A stretch of DNA of 64,000 bases from Lutibacter sp. HS1-25 (GTDB taxonomy: Bacteria; Bacteroidota; Bacteroidia; Flavobacteriales; Flavobacteriaceae), in the NCBI RefSeq assembly GCF_004121075.1, contig NZ_RHLN01000005.1, positions 1 to 64,000 of the forward strand. Direction: 5' to 3'. Below, in pieces: positions 28,258 to 36,555 of the stretch; the stretch's first letter is position 1; every line of letters starts with the position of its first letter. The position numbers and the translations under genes are program-made. The notes beneath the pieces are model-generated. The model ran no database searches. It worked only from the letters and a program-made list of their open reading frames with translations, and was not told the DNA's origin.

Positions 28258-30702
28258 TTAATTGTTTCCAATTCTAATAATATCTGCAAATAAACCAGAG
28301 GCAGTTACATCTGCACCTGCTCCGGCACCTTTTATAATTAAAGGTTGTTTGCTATACCTTTCAGTAAAAAACAGTACAATATTATCGCTTCCATCTAAAT
28401 TGTAAAATGGATGATCTGACGGAATTTCTTTTAAACTAACATTTGCAGTTCCATTGTCAAATTCAGCAACTACTTTTAATCTGCAATTATTTGCTGCAGC
28501 TTTTTGTTGAATTTTATTGAAATGATCTGCTTCAGATACTAAAGTTTCTAAAAAATCAGGAACAGAAACAGCATCTAATGAAGCTTGAGGTAAAAACGAA
28601 TTATTTTTAATATCGCTCAATTCTAATTTTGTTCCGCTTTCACGTGCTAAAATTAAAATCTTTCTCATTACATCAATTCCACTTAAATCAATTCGTGGAT
28701 CTGGTTCAGTATAACCTTCAATACCAGCTTGTTTTACAACTTCAGAAAAAGAATTTTTTTCATCAAAATTATTAAATATAAAGTTTAAGCTACCCGACAG
28801 AACTGCCTGTATTTTAGTTACTTTATCTCCAGATGCAACTAAGTTTTTAAGTGTGTCAATTATTGGTAAACCTGCACCTACATTTGTTTCAAATAAGAAA
28901 GGAGCATCATATTCTCTAGCCAATTGTTTTAAATGTTGATAGTTTGTATATTCTGATGAACAAGCAATTTTATTACACGTTACAACAGCAACACTTTCTT
29001 TTAAATAAGTCGCATATAAACTAGCAACACTTTCATTTGCAGTATTGTCTACAAAAACACTGTTTCTAAAGTTTAATTCGGTAACCTTATTATGAAATAA
29101 ATCCATATCCAAAGTTTCACCTTTATCTAATGCAGCTTTCCAATTATCTAAATCAATGCCATCTTCATTAAAAGCCATTTTTCTAGAATTTGTTAAAGCT
29201 ATAACACGTACCTGAAGTTTTAAATTCTCTAATAAATATTGTTGTTGTTTTTTAATTTGCTCAATTAATTTACCACCAACATTACCAACACCAACAACAA
29301 ATAAATTCAATTGTTTGGTTTGATTTTCAAAAAAAGTAGCGTGTAATGCGTTTAATGCTTTTTTAATGTCTTTATGTAAAATAACTGCTGAAATATTTTT
29401 TTCTGATGCACCTTGCGCAATTGCTCTTATGTTTACGTTATTACGTCCTAAAGTGCTAAACATTTTACCGCTAATACCTTGGTGACTTTTCATATTATCG
29501 CCAACCAAGGCAATAATTGCGTTGTCTTTTTCAATTTTTAATGGATCAATTTTGTGCTGTTCCATTTCATAATTAAACTCATTTTCTATGGCTTCTTTAG
29601 CTTTTTCAACATCTGTAGTGCTAATTGCAATACAAATTGAATGTTCTGAAGATGCTTGTGTTATTAATGAAATATTTATTTTTTGTTCAGAAAGTGCCCC
29701 AAATAATCGTCTGGAAAAACCAGGAATACCAACCATTCCGCTACCTTCTAAAGTAATTAATGTCATATTTTCAATATGACTAATACCTTTTATAGGATTT
29801 TTATTTGAAGAAACCTTTGTAATTAAAGTACCTTCAGCATTGGCATCAAATGTATTTTTAATACAAATTGGAATTTCTTTTTTTAATACCGGTTGAATAG
29901 TAGGAGGATAAAGTACTTTTGCTCCAAAGTGAGAAAGTTCCATAGCCTCTTGGTACGAAATATTTTTGATTGGAAATGCTTCTTTTACAACTTTTGGATT
30001 TGCTGTAAACATACCGCTTACGTCTGTCCAAATTTCTAAAACTGTTGCATTTACTGCAGCGGCAATAATTGCAGCAGTGTAATCTGAACCACCACGACCT
30101 AAAGTAGAGACTTCACCACTTTCAGTTTTCGCAACAAAACCAGGTAAAATAATGATTTTATGCTCATTTTGTTTGAAAAAAGATTCTATTGCAATGTTTG
30201 TTTTATCAAATTTTACAGCAGCATTAGAAAAATGATCATTGGTAACAATTAGTTCTTGTGTATTTTTTAATTGAGCATCTAAGTTGTTGTTTTTAAATGC
30301 CTCAGAAATAATGTAAGACGATAGCAATTCACCATAACTTACAATTTTATCTGAAGTTTTTGATGACAATTCGTTGATTAAAAAAACACCTTCTAGCGTT
30401 GTTTCTAACTTATTCAACATTTTTTTAACCTGCCCCAATACACCACTTTGATTGTTGATAGGAATTAACTCTCTAACAATTTGCAAGTGTCTTTCTTCAA
30501 TAGCTTTGAAACAGTTTTTATAGCTTTCATCACCTTTACAAGCTAAATTTCCTGCATCTAATAACAAATCTGTAACACCTCCTAAAGCAGAAACCACAAC
30601 AGCTACATTGTTTTTTAATGCGCTGTCTTTTACAATACTTATTACGTTATCAATACTTTCTGATGACGCAACGGATGAACCTCCAAATTTTAATACTTTC
30701 AT
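28258..30702 (-). CDS. thrA: Bifunctional aspartokinase / homoserine dehydrogenase
   Basis: An 814-residue fusion that supplies homoserine for Thr and Met. The aspartokinase part (about 1-290) begins MKVLKFGGSSVAS and has GRGGSDYTAA; two ACT regulatory domains (about 310-450, including GSGMVGIPGFSRRLFGALS) follow; the homoserine dehydrogenase part starts with the Rossmann motif VVGVGNVGGKL at about 470 and includes the NKIA, GLPIIDTLK and GYTEPDPRIDLSG segments. ACT domains suggest feedback inhibition by threonine. The leader region upstream contains a Thr-rich leader peptide and a terminator-like stem. Confidence 0.97.
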   Translation of the reverse strand: MKVLKFGGSSVASSESIDNVISIVKDSALKNNVAVVVSALGGVTDLLLDAGNLACKGDESYKNCFKAIEERHLQIVRELIPINNQSGVLGQVKKMLNKLETTLEGVFLINELSSKTSDKIVSYGELLSSYIISEAFKNNNLDAQLKNTQELIVTNDHFSNAAVKFDKTNIAIESFFKQNEHKIIILPGFVAKTESGEVSTLGRGGSDYTAAIIAAAVNATVLEIWTDVSGMFTANPKVVKEAFPIKNISYQEAMELSHFGAKVLYPPTIQPVLKKEIPICIKNTFDANAEGTLITKVSSNKNPIKGISHIENMTLITLEGSGMVGIPGFSRRLFGALSEQKINISLITQASSEHSICIAISTTDVEKAKEAIENEFNYEMEQHKIDPLKIEKDNAIIALVGDNMKSHQGISGKMFSTLGRNNVNIRAIAQGASEKNISAVILHKDIKKALNALHATFFENQTKQLNLFVVGVGNVGGKLIEQIKKQQQYLLENLKLQVRVIALTNSRKMAFNEDGIDLDNWKAALDKGETLDMDLFHNKVTELNFRNSVFVDNTANESVASLYATYLKESVAVVTCNKIACSSEYTNYQHLKQLAREYDAPFLFETNVGAGLPIIDTLKNLVASGDKVTKIQAVLSGSLNFIFNNFDEKNSFSEVVKQAGIEGYTEPDPRIDLSGIDVMRKILILARESGTKLELSDIKNNSFLPQASLDAVSVPDFLETLVSEADHFNKIQQKAAANNCRLKVVAEFDNGTANVSLKEIPSDHPFYNLDGSDNIVLFFTERYSKQPLIIKGAGAGADVTASGLFADIIRIGNN

Positions 30703-30720
30703 TTTATGTTGTTTATTTTC

Positions 30721-30842
30721 AAAAAATCGGTTATTTAAAACCTATTTTATCAATTTAATTTTTAAATATTGTGCAATATTCTTTGGTTTCAAATTTATGA
30801 AAACGAATATAGATATACGGATAATATGATAGAATATAACCC
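30721..30842 (-). promoter_or_regulatory. Threonine attenuator: alternative hairpins and terminator ahead of thrA
   Basis: On the minus strand the arms AATAGGTT (30746-30739) and AACCGATT (30732-30725) form a stem with one A/G mismatch and a run of six T, a weak intrinsic terminator 20 nt before thrA. Two alternative partners exist: GGTTAT at 30841-30836, right after the leader stop, is complementary to ATAACC of the right arm (30734-30729), and GAAACC at 30790-30785 can pair with GGTTTT of the left arm. There are also palindromes at 30888-30904 and 30765-30780. This fits ribosome-controlled attenuation; pairing energies were not computed. Confidence 0.6.
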
Positions 30843-30938
30843 CTAAAGGGTTGTTGTGGTAGTTGTAGTAGTAACAATAGTTAAGTTATGCAATAATATT
30901 GCATTTTGTAATAACTTATATACGCTTGTTTTTTTCAC
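30843..30938 (-). CDS. thrL: Threonine operon leader peptide
   Basis: On the minus strand a GTG at 30938 opens 31 codons closed by TAG (30845-30843), 140 nt ahead of thrA. The peptide begins MKKTSVYKLLQ and its tail reads Ile-Val followed by eight consecutive Thr codons (ACT, ACT, ACA, ACT, ACC, ACA, ACA, ACC) and Leu. A run of eight Thr codons is the layout of an attenuation leader that senses charged tRNA-Thr, as in enterobacterial thrL. An in-frame TGA lies two codons upstream of GTG, which fixes the start region. It is too short for usual gene callers. Confidence 0.85.
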   Translation of the reverse strand: MKKTSVYKLLQNAILLHNLTIVTTTTTTTTL

Positions 30939-30942
30939 AATT

Positions 30943-30950
30943 CAAAAATA
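30943..30950 (-). promoter_or_regulatory. -7 element of the thr operon
   Basis: TATTTTTG on the minus strand matches TAnnTTTG and ends 4 nt before the GTG of the leader peptide, so the transcript may be leaderless. A clear TTG 17-20 nt upstream is missing, so this is moderate evidence. Confidence 0.4.
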
Positions 30951-31058
30951 GCTATTTTTTTTAAAAACTGTATAATTTTAATGAAATTTATTAAAAGTTA
31001 CATGTTTTTCTACAAAAACTACATTCTAATCAATATTTTAAAGAACTTTTATGAAATC

Positions 31059-31092
31059 AAAAAGACTCCGAATATGAGGTCGGAGTCTTTTT
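31059..31092 (-). terminator. Terminator of lysA
   Basis: AAAAAGACTCCGA (31059-31071) and TCGGAGTCTTTTT (31080-31092) form a 13-bp stem with an 8-nt loop and T runs on both strands. It stands directly downstream of lysA on the minus strand. Confidence 0.92.
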
Positions 31093-31100
31093 TAACACTA

Positions 31101-32306
31101 CTATAAATCTATGATTATTTGATTTTTTAATAAATCATCAAAAGTCTCACGTTTTCTAATTAAATAATCTTCACCTTTATAAACCAAAACTTCAGCAGGT
31201 CTATATCTAGAGTTGTAATTTGAAGCCATAGAGAAACTATATGCTCCTGCATTGTGGATACAAAGCAAATCATTTTCTGAAATTTTACTGATACTTCTGT
31301 TAGATCCAAAAGTGTCATTTTCACAAATATAACCTACAATATCGTATATTTTTTCATCTCCATCTGGATTTGAAATATTTGTAATATGATGGTAAGCATC
31401 GTACATCATAGGACGAATTAAATGGTTTAAACCACTATCAACACCTATAAAAAGAATATTTGGAGTTGGTTTTACAACATTTACTTTAACAATTAAACTT
31501 CCAGATGCACTTACTAAAAACTTTCCTGGTTCAAAAATAAGAGTTAAATCTCTACCATATTCAACACAAAAATCATTAAAACGTTTGCTTAAAGTTTCTC
31601 CCATTTCTTCGATATTGGTTTCAATATCACCTTCTTTATAAGGTACTTTAAAACCACTTCCAAAGTCAACAAACTCAATAGAATCAAACTCTTTAACAGT
31701 GTTTAATAAAATTTCTGTTGCATTTAAAAATGCTTCAATGTTATAAATATCAGAACCCGTATGCATGTGAATACCGTTGATTTTTAAACCAGTTTCATTC
31801 ACAATGTTTTTTACACTCTCAATTTGATGGATAGAAATACCAAATTTAGAATCGATATGACCTACAGAAATTTTATGATTTCCACCAGCCATTACGTGAG
31901 GATTGATACGCAAACAAGCTGGAGTATTTGGATATTTATTTCCGAATTTTTTTAAAACAGAAAGACTGTCTAGTGTAATTTGAACTCCCAAAGCATTGGC
32001 ATCTTCCATTTCTTCAAAAGAAATACCACTAGGCGTGAAGAAAATGTCTTTAACGTTAAAACCGGATTCAATAGCCAATTTTACTTCTTGAATAGAAACA
32101 CAATCTACACCTGCATTTAAGTTATTTAACAACTTTAAAATCGAAATATTTGAATTTGCCTTTACAGCATAGTTGATTTTTAGTTGTTTTACTGTTGAAA
32201 ATGCATTTTTCATACGATTGTATTGCGCTTCAATTTTTTGCGCATCGTATACATATAAAGGGCTTCCGTATTTTTCTGCAAGCCTTAGAAGTGATTGATT
32301 GTTCAT
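31101..32306 (-). CDS. lysA: Diaminopimelate decarboxylase
   Basis: Decarboxylates meso-diaminopimelate to L-lysine. A PLP barrel enzyme of 401 residues: the cofactor Lys is in INYAVKANSN at about residue 49, GIHMHTGSDI at about 180 and FGSGFKVPY at about 220 bind the phosphate, EPGKFLVSASG at about 265 is next, and CIHNAGAYSFSMASNYN near 360 closes the active site. It stands alone with its own terminator; TACATTTG at 32334-32327 upstream may be its -7 box. Proximity to thrA is notable because both start from the aspartate pathway. Confidence 0.97.
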   Translation of the reverse strand: MNNQSLLRLAEKYGSPLYVYDAQKIEAQYNRMKNAFSTVKQLKINYAVKANSNISILKLLNNLNAGVDCVSIQEVKLAIESGFNVKDIFFTPSGISFEEMEDANALGVQITLDSLSVLKKFGNKYPNTPACLRINPHVMAGGNHKISVGHIDSKFGISIHQIESVKNIVNETGLKINGIHMHTGSDIYNIEAFLNATEILLNTVKEFDSIEFVDFGSGFKVPYKEGDIETNIEEMGETLSKRFNDFCVEYGRDLTLIFEPGKFLVSASGSLIVKVNVVKPTPNILFIGVDSGLNHLIRPMMYDAYHHITNISNPDGDEKIYDIVGYICENDTFGSNRSISKISENDLLCIHNAGAYSFSMASNYNSRYRPAEVLVYKGEDYLIRKRETFDDLLKNQIIIDL

Positions 32307-32451
32307 TCTTTATTTTTTAGAAGTCCCAAATGTATAAAATCAATGTTGGTTTTTGAAATATAATTTTGGAAAATAACAACATCTTACAGAATGTTAAATA
32401 TGGATAAGATAAGATTGTATTTTGTTAAGATATTATGTATTAAAAAGTAGG

Positions 32452-33765
32452 CTATAAACCTTTATTTTTAGCTCTGCTATTTTTAATTTGAGATAATGAA
32501 AGTCCTTTCTCTTTTGTGAAAAAAGGAAGTTTAGGACTGCCAATAATTTGAGAACTATAAACACCTGAATGTCCAGAAAATAAATAGGCAGCACTACAGG
32601 CTATGGCTATAAAAACACCAGATTCTATTCCAAACAGTTCAATACCCATAACTGTACAAGCAATAGGTGTGTTGGTAGCACCTGCAAAAACAGCTACAAA
32701 TCCCATTCCGGCTAGTAAACCCATAGGTAATGGAATAAACCATATTAAAACGTTGCCCAATGCAGCGCCAATATAAAATAGGGGAGTTACTTCACCACCT
32801 TTAAAACCAGCGCCTAAGGTGAAAGAAGTAAATACTATTTTTAATAAAAAATCGTAAGAATTTAAATTGTTATTAAACGACTCAACAATTGTTGGAATTC
32901 CTAAACCTATGTATTTGGTAGTTCCTAAGGCATAAATAGCAATAGCCAAAATAACACCACCAATAACAGGTCGCAATGGTGGATATTTAATTTTAGAATT
33001 GAACAAATTAGCCCAAAAATGAGTTGATTTTGAAAAGAAATTGGCTGTAAGTCCAAAAATAATTCCTGCTAACAATGCCCATAATAAATTGATAGGGTTC
33101 ATTTCTGCAACAGTAGAAATGCTATAGTGAGTATGCGAAACACCCCAGATTTCACAAAAATAATTGGCAAAAACGGCTCCTATAAAACTTGGTACAATGG
33201 CGTCTAATCTAATTCGGCCTAAAATCAAAACTTCAAGCGCAAATATTCCACCTGCTAAAGGAGTTCCAAAAACTGCTGCAAAACCAGCGCTAATTCCAAC
33301 AATCAATACAATTTGACGATCTCTGTTTGAGAGTTTTAATAATTTTGTAAATCTATCGGCAATAGCGCCACCCATTTGTACTGCAGTACCTTCTCGACCT
33401 GCAGAACCACCAAATAAATGTGTTAAAATTGTTCCAAATAGTACCAAAGGAACCATTCTAAACGGAATTATTTTTTTTGGTGAATGAAATTCTTCAAGCA
33501 ATAAATTATTGCCCTTAACTACGCTGTCTCCATATAAATAATAAGACAAACCTATTATAAAACCGCCAACAGGTAATAAGGCAATAATCCATAAATGACT
33601 TTCTCTAAAATTAGTAGCCCAATTTAAACTTAATAAGAAAAATGCAGAAATACTACCAACAAGCGAACCTATTAAAATACAAATTAATAGCCATTTAACC
33701 AGATATACCAATGCAGGTATTTGTTCAAAGGAAGAAATTGATTTTTTTATGGTTTCGAAATTCAT
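32452..33765 (-). CDS. CLC-family anion/proton antiporter, possible fluoride exporter
   Basis: A 437-residue protein with about 10-12 membrane helices of the CLC family. GSAGREGTAVQMG contains the gating Glu of the GREGx motif. Where chloride CLCs have GSGIP, this protein has GNNLL (GNNLLLEEF), and where they have GREGP it has GREGT. From memory, Asn at the serine position and GREGT are marks of the fluoride-exporting CLC-F clade. The central Tyr is kept in SGVYSSQ near residue 415. It begins 19 nt after pepT and is probably co-transcribed. Chloride transport is the alternative. Confidence 0.8.
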   Translation of the reverse strand: MNFETIKKSISSFEQIPALVYLVKWLLICILIGSLVGSISAFFLLSLNWATNFRESHLWIIALLPVGGFIIGLSYYLYGDSVVKGNNLLLEEFHSPKKIIPFRMVPLVLFGTILTHLFGGSAGREGTAVQMGGAIADRFTKLLKLSNRDRQIVLIVGISAGFAAVFGTPLAGGIFALEVLILGRIRLDAIVPSFIGAVFANYFCEIWGVSHTHYSISTVAEMNPINLLWALLAGIIFGLTANFFSKSTHFWANLFNSKIKYPPLRPVIGGVILAIAIYALGTTKYIGLGIPTIVESFNNNLNSYDFLLKIVFTSFTLGAGFKGGEVTPLFYIGAALGNVLIWFIPLPMGLLAGMGFVAVFAGATNTPIACTVMGIELFGIESGVFIAIACSAAYLFSGHSGVYSSQIIGSPKLPFFTKEKGLSLSQIKNSRAKNKGL

Positions 33766-33784
33766 TTGCTAAAACTACACAAAA

Positions 33785-35017
33785 TTATTTAGCTCGTTCT
33801 GTAGTAATTTGCGCTATTTTTACAATTACATCTGTTGCTAATTGTAAAGATTCTGCAGCTACATACTCATAACGTCCATGAAAATTGTGACCACCAGCAA
33901 AAATATTAGGACAAGGTAAACCTTTGTAAGATAATTGAGAACCATCTGTACCACCTCTAATAGCTTTAATTATAGGTTTGATATTTAGTTGTTTCATAGC
34001 TTCTTCAGCAATATCAACAATATGCATTACAGGTTCAATTTTTTCACGCATGTTAAAATATTGGTCTTTAATTTCAACTTCAATCAAGGTTGAACCTAAT
34101 TTTTTATTTATAGCGTCTGCAGTTTTTTGAAAAGTAGCTTTGCGCTCTTCAAATAATTTTAAATCGTGATCACGAATAATATATTCTAATGTGGTTTTTT
34201 CAACTTCACCAGACATTCCGTGTAAATGGTAAAACCCTTCATATCCTTCCGTTTTTTCAGGAACCTCATTTTTAGGTAATGCAGCAATAAAATCACTGGC
34301 AATTAACATAGAGTTGATCATTTTTCCTTTTGCATAACCTGGATGCACAATTTTTCCGTTGATGGTTACTTTTGCGCCAGCTGCATTAAAATTTTCATAT
34401 TCCAATTCGCCAACTTGGCTACCATCCATTGTATAGGCCCATTCTGCTCCAAATTTTTCAACATCAAACATGTGAGCACCTTTACCAACTTCTTCGTCTG
34501 GCGTAAAACCTATTCTAATTTTACCGTGTTTAATTTCAGGATGCTTAATTAAATACTCCATTGCCGAAACTATTTCAGTAACACCAGCTTTGTCATCGGC
34601 GCCCAATAGGGTAGTACCGTCGGTAGTAATTAATGTTTGACCTTTGTATAATAACAAATCGTCAAAATAACTAGGAGACAAAACAATATTTTGATCTGCG
34701 TTTAAAACAATGTCTTTTCCGTTATAATTTGGATGAAATTGTGGATTTACATTGGTTCCTGTATAATCTGGACTAGTATCTATGTGTGCAATAAACCCAA
34801 TTGTTGGAACATCAAAATCTACATTTGAAGGTAAAGTAGCCATGATATAGCAATTATCGTCTAAGGTTACATCACTCATTCCAATTTCTTTCAATTCTTC
34901 AACAAGTAAATGTGCTAAGTCCCATTGTTTTTTTGTACTAGGAAAAGCTGGATTTTCTGGATCAGATTGTGTGTCTATTTTGATATATTTAACGAAACGG
35001 TCTATGATATTTTGCAT
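33785..35017 (-). CDS. pepT: Peptidase T (tripeptide aminopeptidase, M20B)
   Basis: A cytoplasmic zinc aminopeptidase of 410 residues. Metal-binding residues follow the M20 pattern: [11 protein letters not shown] (His, Asp), LGADDKAG (Asp), [11 protein letters not shown] (catalytic Glu and metal Glu), YTMDG (Asp) and the C-terminal [12 protein letters not shown] (His). The lid domain is about residues 205-315. It is one of the best matches in the window and shows no oddity. A TTG-N20-TACTTTTG promoter lies at 35065-35035. Confidence 0.97.
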   Translation of the reverse strand: MQNIIDRFVKYIKIDTQSDPENPAFPSTKKQWDLAHLLVEELKEIGMSDVTLDDNCYIMATLPSNVDFDVPTIGFIAHIDTSPDYTGTNVNPQFHPNYNGKDIVLNADQNIVLSPSYFDDLLLYKGQTLITTDGTTLLGADDKAGVTEIVSAMEYLIKHPEIKHGKIRIGFTPDEEVGKGAHMFDVEKFGAEWAYTMDGSQVGELEYENFNAAGAKVTINGKIVHPGYAKGKMINSMLIASDFIAALPKNEVPEKTEGYEGFYHLHGMSGEVEKTTLEYIIRDHDLKLFEERKATFQKTADAINKKLGSTLIEVEIKDQYFNMREKIEPVMHIVDIAEEAMKQLNIKPIIKAIRGGTDGSQLSYKGLPCPNIFAGGHNFHGRYEYVAAESLQLATDVIVKIAQITTERAK

Positions 35018-35034
35018 AATTTCTAAAATTTTAA

Positions 35035-35065
35035 CAAAAGTAAGTATTCAAACAAGGATGTACAA
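35035..35065 (-). promoter_or_regulatory. Promoter for pepT-clc
   Basis: Minus strand: TTG (35065-35063), 20-nt spacer, TACTTTTG (35042-35035), 17 nt before the pepT ATG. The -7 element is a perfect match; the spacer is one longer than usual. Confidence 0.5.
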
Positions 35066-35079
35066 TTAAGTAGTGTAAT

Positions 35080-35637
35080 TTATTTTACAAACTCTAAACT
35101 TTCTAAAATTGCAATTGATTCACAAATACGTTCATCTATATTTTTATCTCCATAAATTTCAGAATAACTATTAAAATAAGTGTTTTCTGATAGTTTTAGC
35201 GTAATATTAAATTGATGATAATTGTAGTTGTTTTTTTTGCCTTTAGCAACATACCAATAAGCAGGTTTGTTATTAAAATCTAAATTGCCAGAATTTATCT
35301 TTTGAAGTTTGGATACTTCTAAAACAGAATCAATTTTAATATAATAAGCTTCATCAAAATTTAAAATTCCAAAATTAAAAGAAGCATCTAAAATATAGGT
35401 TGATAATAACTGTTTTGTAGTATCTGCTGTAAATAATTCAGATTGATATTGATCAAAGTACAAGTCAGTTTTCCAATTATTTGGAATAGATAACTTAAAG
35501 TTTTTATTAAAATCGGAAACGGCTTTTGTGTTTTTTATTGAAGTTGAACTACAATTGAATATTTTACTTAATTCAGACTGTTTTGAGCATCCAATTATGC
35601 TAAAAATAACAATAATAAGTAGGCCTGTTTTTTTCAT
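35080..35637 (-). CDS. Lipoprotein of unknown function
   Basis: A 185-residue protein with a lipoprotein signal (IIVIFSIIGCSKQ, Cys17). The mature part has NNWKTDLYFDQYQSELFTAD and SFNFGILNFDEAYY, which resembles PsbP-like/DUF1795 outer-membrane lipid-anchored proteins but I could not assign a family. There is no operon partner within 60 nt on either side. The function is not known. Confidence 0.75.
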   Translation of the reverse strand: MKKTGLLIIVIFSIIGCSKQSELSKIFNCSSTSIKNTKAVSDFNKNFKLSIPNNWKTDLYFDQYQSELFTADTTKQLLSTYILDASFNFGILNFDEAYYIKIDSVLEVSKLQKINSGNLDFNNKPAYWYVAKGKKNNYNYHQFNITLKLSENTYFNSYSEIYGDKNIDERICESIAILESLEFVK

Positions 35638-35774
35638 TAATTTGAAGATTTTTAACGGTATTTTTATTATTTAAAATAAATTCAATTTAAAAATTTAAAT
35701 GTATTTATGCTTAGATTTTAATCAGTGAAAAATTAAATTACACCAACTTTTGTTTGTTGAAAAGTGTGCAAAAA

Positions 35775-35816
35775 AATATTGGTTATTCCATACAAATATA
35801 TAGAATAACCAATATT
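35775..35816 (-). terminator. Terminator downstream of the 174-residue lipoprotein gene
   Basis: AATATTGGTTATTC (35775-35788) and GAATAACCAATATT (35803-35816) form a 14-bp perfect stem around a 14-nt loop. On the minus strand it is followed by TTTTTT, so it ends the gene at 35843. Confidence 0.85.
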
Positions 35817-35842
35817 GATTAAAATTTAAATAGATTTAAAAT

Positions 35843-36367
35843 CTACAATACGCCAGCAGTTACTGTAAGATCTACTGTAATTTCTACTTTAAAACTCATA
35901 GCACTATCACTTGTAGATGTTCCAACCATACTCAATACAACTGTAGAACCGTTTTTAAGTTTTGAAGCAATTGAATTTAAAGTTGTTGTGTCTGCTATGT
36001 CAAAAACAACTTGGTTATCTGCAGTAGTTTTTACAACAACTGAATGACTAGCAAGTGTTACACCGTCTGCTTTAAAATCAACATCAATACTTCCATTTGC
36101 ATCTCCTGAAAAATTAATGATTTTGTATGTAAAACTATTGATAGTGACTTTTTTAATTAATTTTAAATAGTCATGTGTATCATCATTATCAATGTTTATA
36201 GTTGCAGTTTGGTTGAAAGGTAAGTTAGTTCCTGCAGAAACTTGAGCATTGATAGTTTGCTTTTGTACAGTATCAATATCAATATTTGTAGCATCTTTTA
36301 TTTCTTCACAAGATGAGAAACTAAATACCAAAATAAAGATTGATAATAATTGGATTGTTTTTTTCAT
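35843..36367 (-). CDS. Lipoprotein with beta-sandwich-like domain
   Basis: A 174-residue protein with lipobox FSFSSCEE (Cys20). The mature part is rich in V/T/I strands (TINIDNDDTHDYLKLI, SFTYKIINFSGDANGSIDVDF, ADNQVVFDIADTTTLNSIASKL, GSTVVLSMVGT) and has almost no helix, like a beta-sandwich. Similar proteins are common in Flavobacteriaceae but no function is known to me. The gene has its own terminator. Confidence 0.75.
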   Translation of the reverse strand: MKKTIQLLSIFILVFSFSSCEEIKDATNIDIDTVQKQTINAQVSAGTNLPFNQTATINIDNDDTHDYLKLIKKVTINSFTYKIINFSGDANGSIDVDFKADGVTLASHSVVVKTTADNQVVFDIADTTTLNSIASKLKNGSTVVLSMVGTSTSDSAMSFKVEITVDLTVTAGVL

Positions 36368-36508
36368 AATTTTTGTTTTTTAAATTTTTTAGTTAATAAA
36401 GTTAGTAAATAAATATTAGTTTTTCAACCAATACTTTAGCAAAGAAACGTTATATCTATTGAAAATAACAATATTTTTACCATAAATTTAAAAAATCGTA
36501 TAAACAAA

Positions 36509-36533
36509 AAAAGACGGAATATACCCGTCTTTT
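36509..36533 (-). terminator. Terminator downstream of the S41 peptidase gene
   Basis: AAAAGACGG (36509-36517) and CCGTCTTTT (36525-36533) form a short stem with a 7-nt loop; on the minus strand a T run follows. It stands about 25 nt after the stop of the S41 gene. Confidence 0.8.
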
Positions 36534-36555
36534 AATAAAATTTAAAATATTTCAA

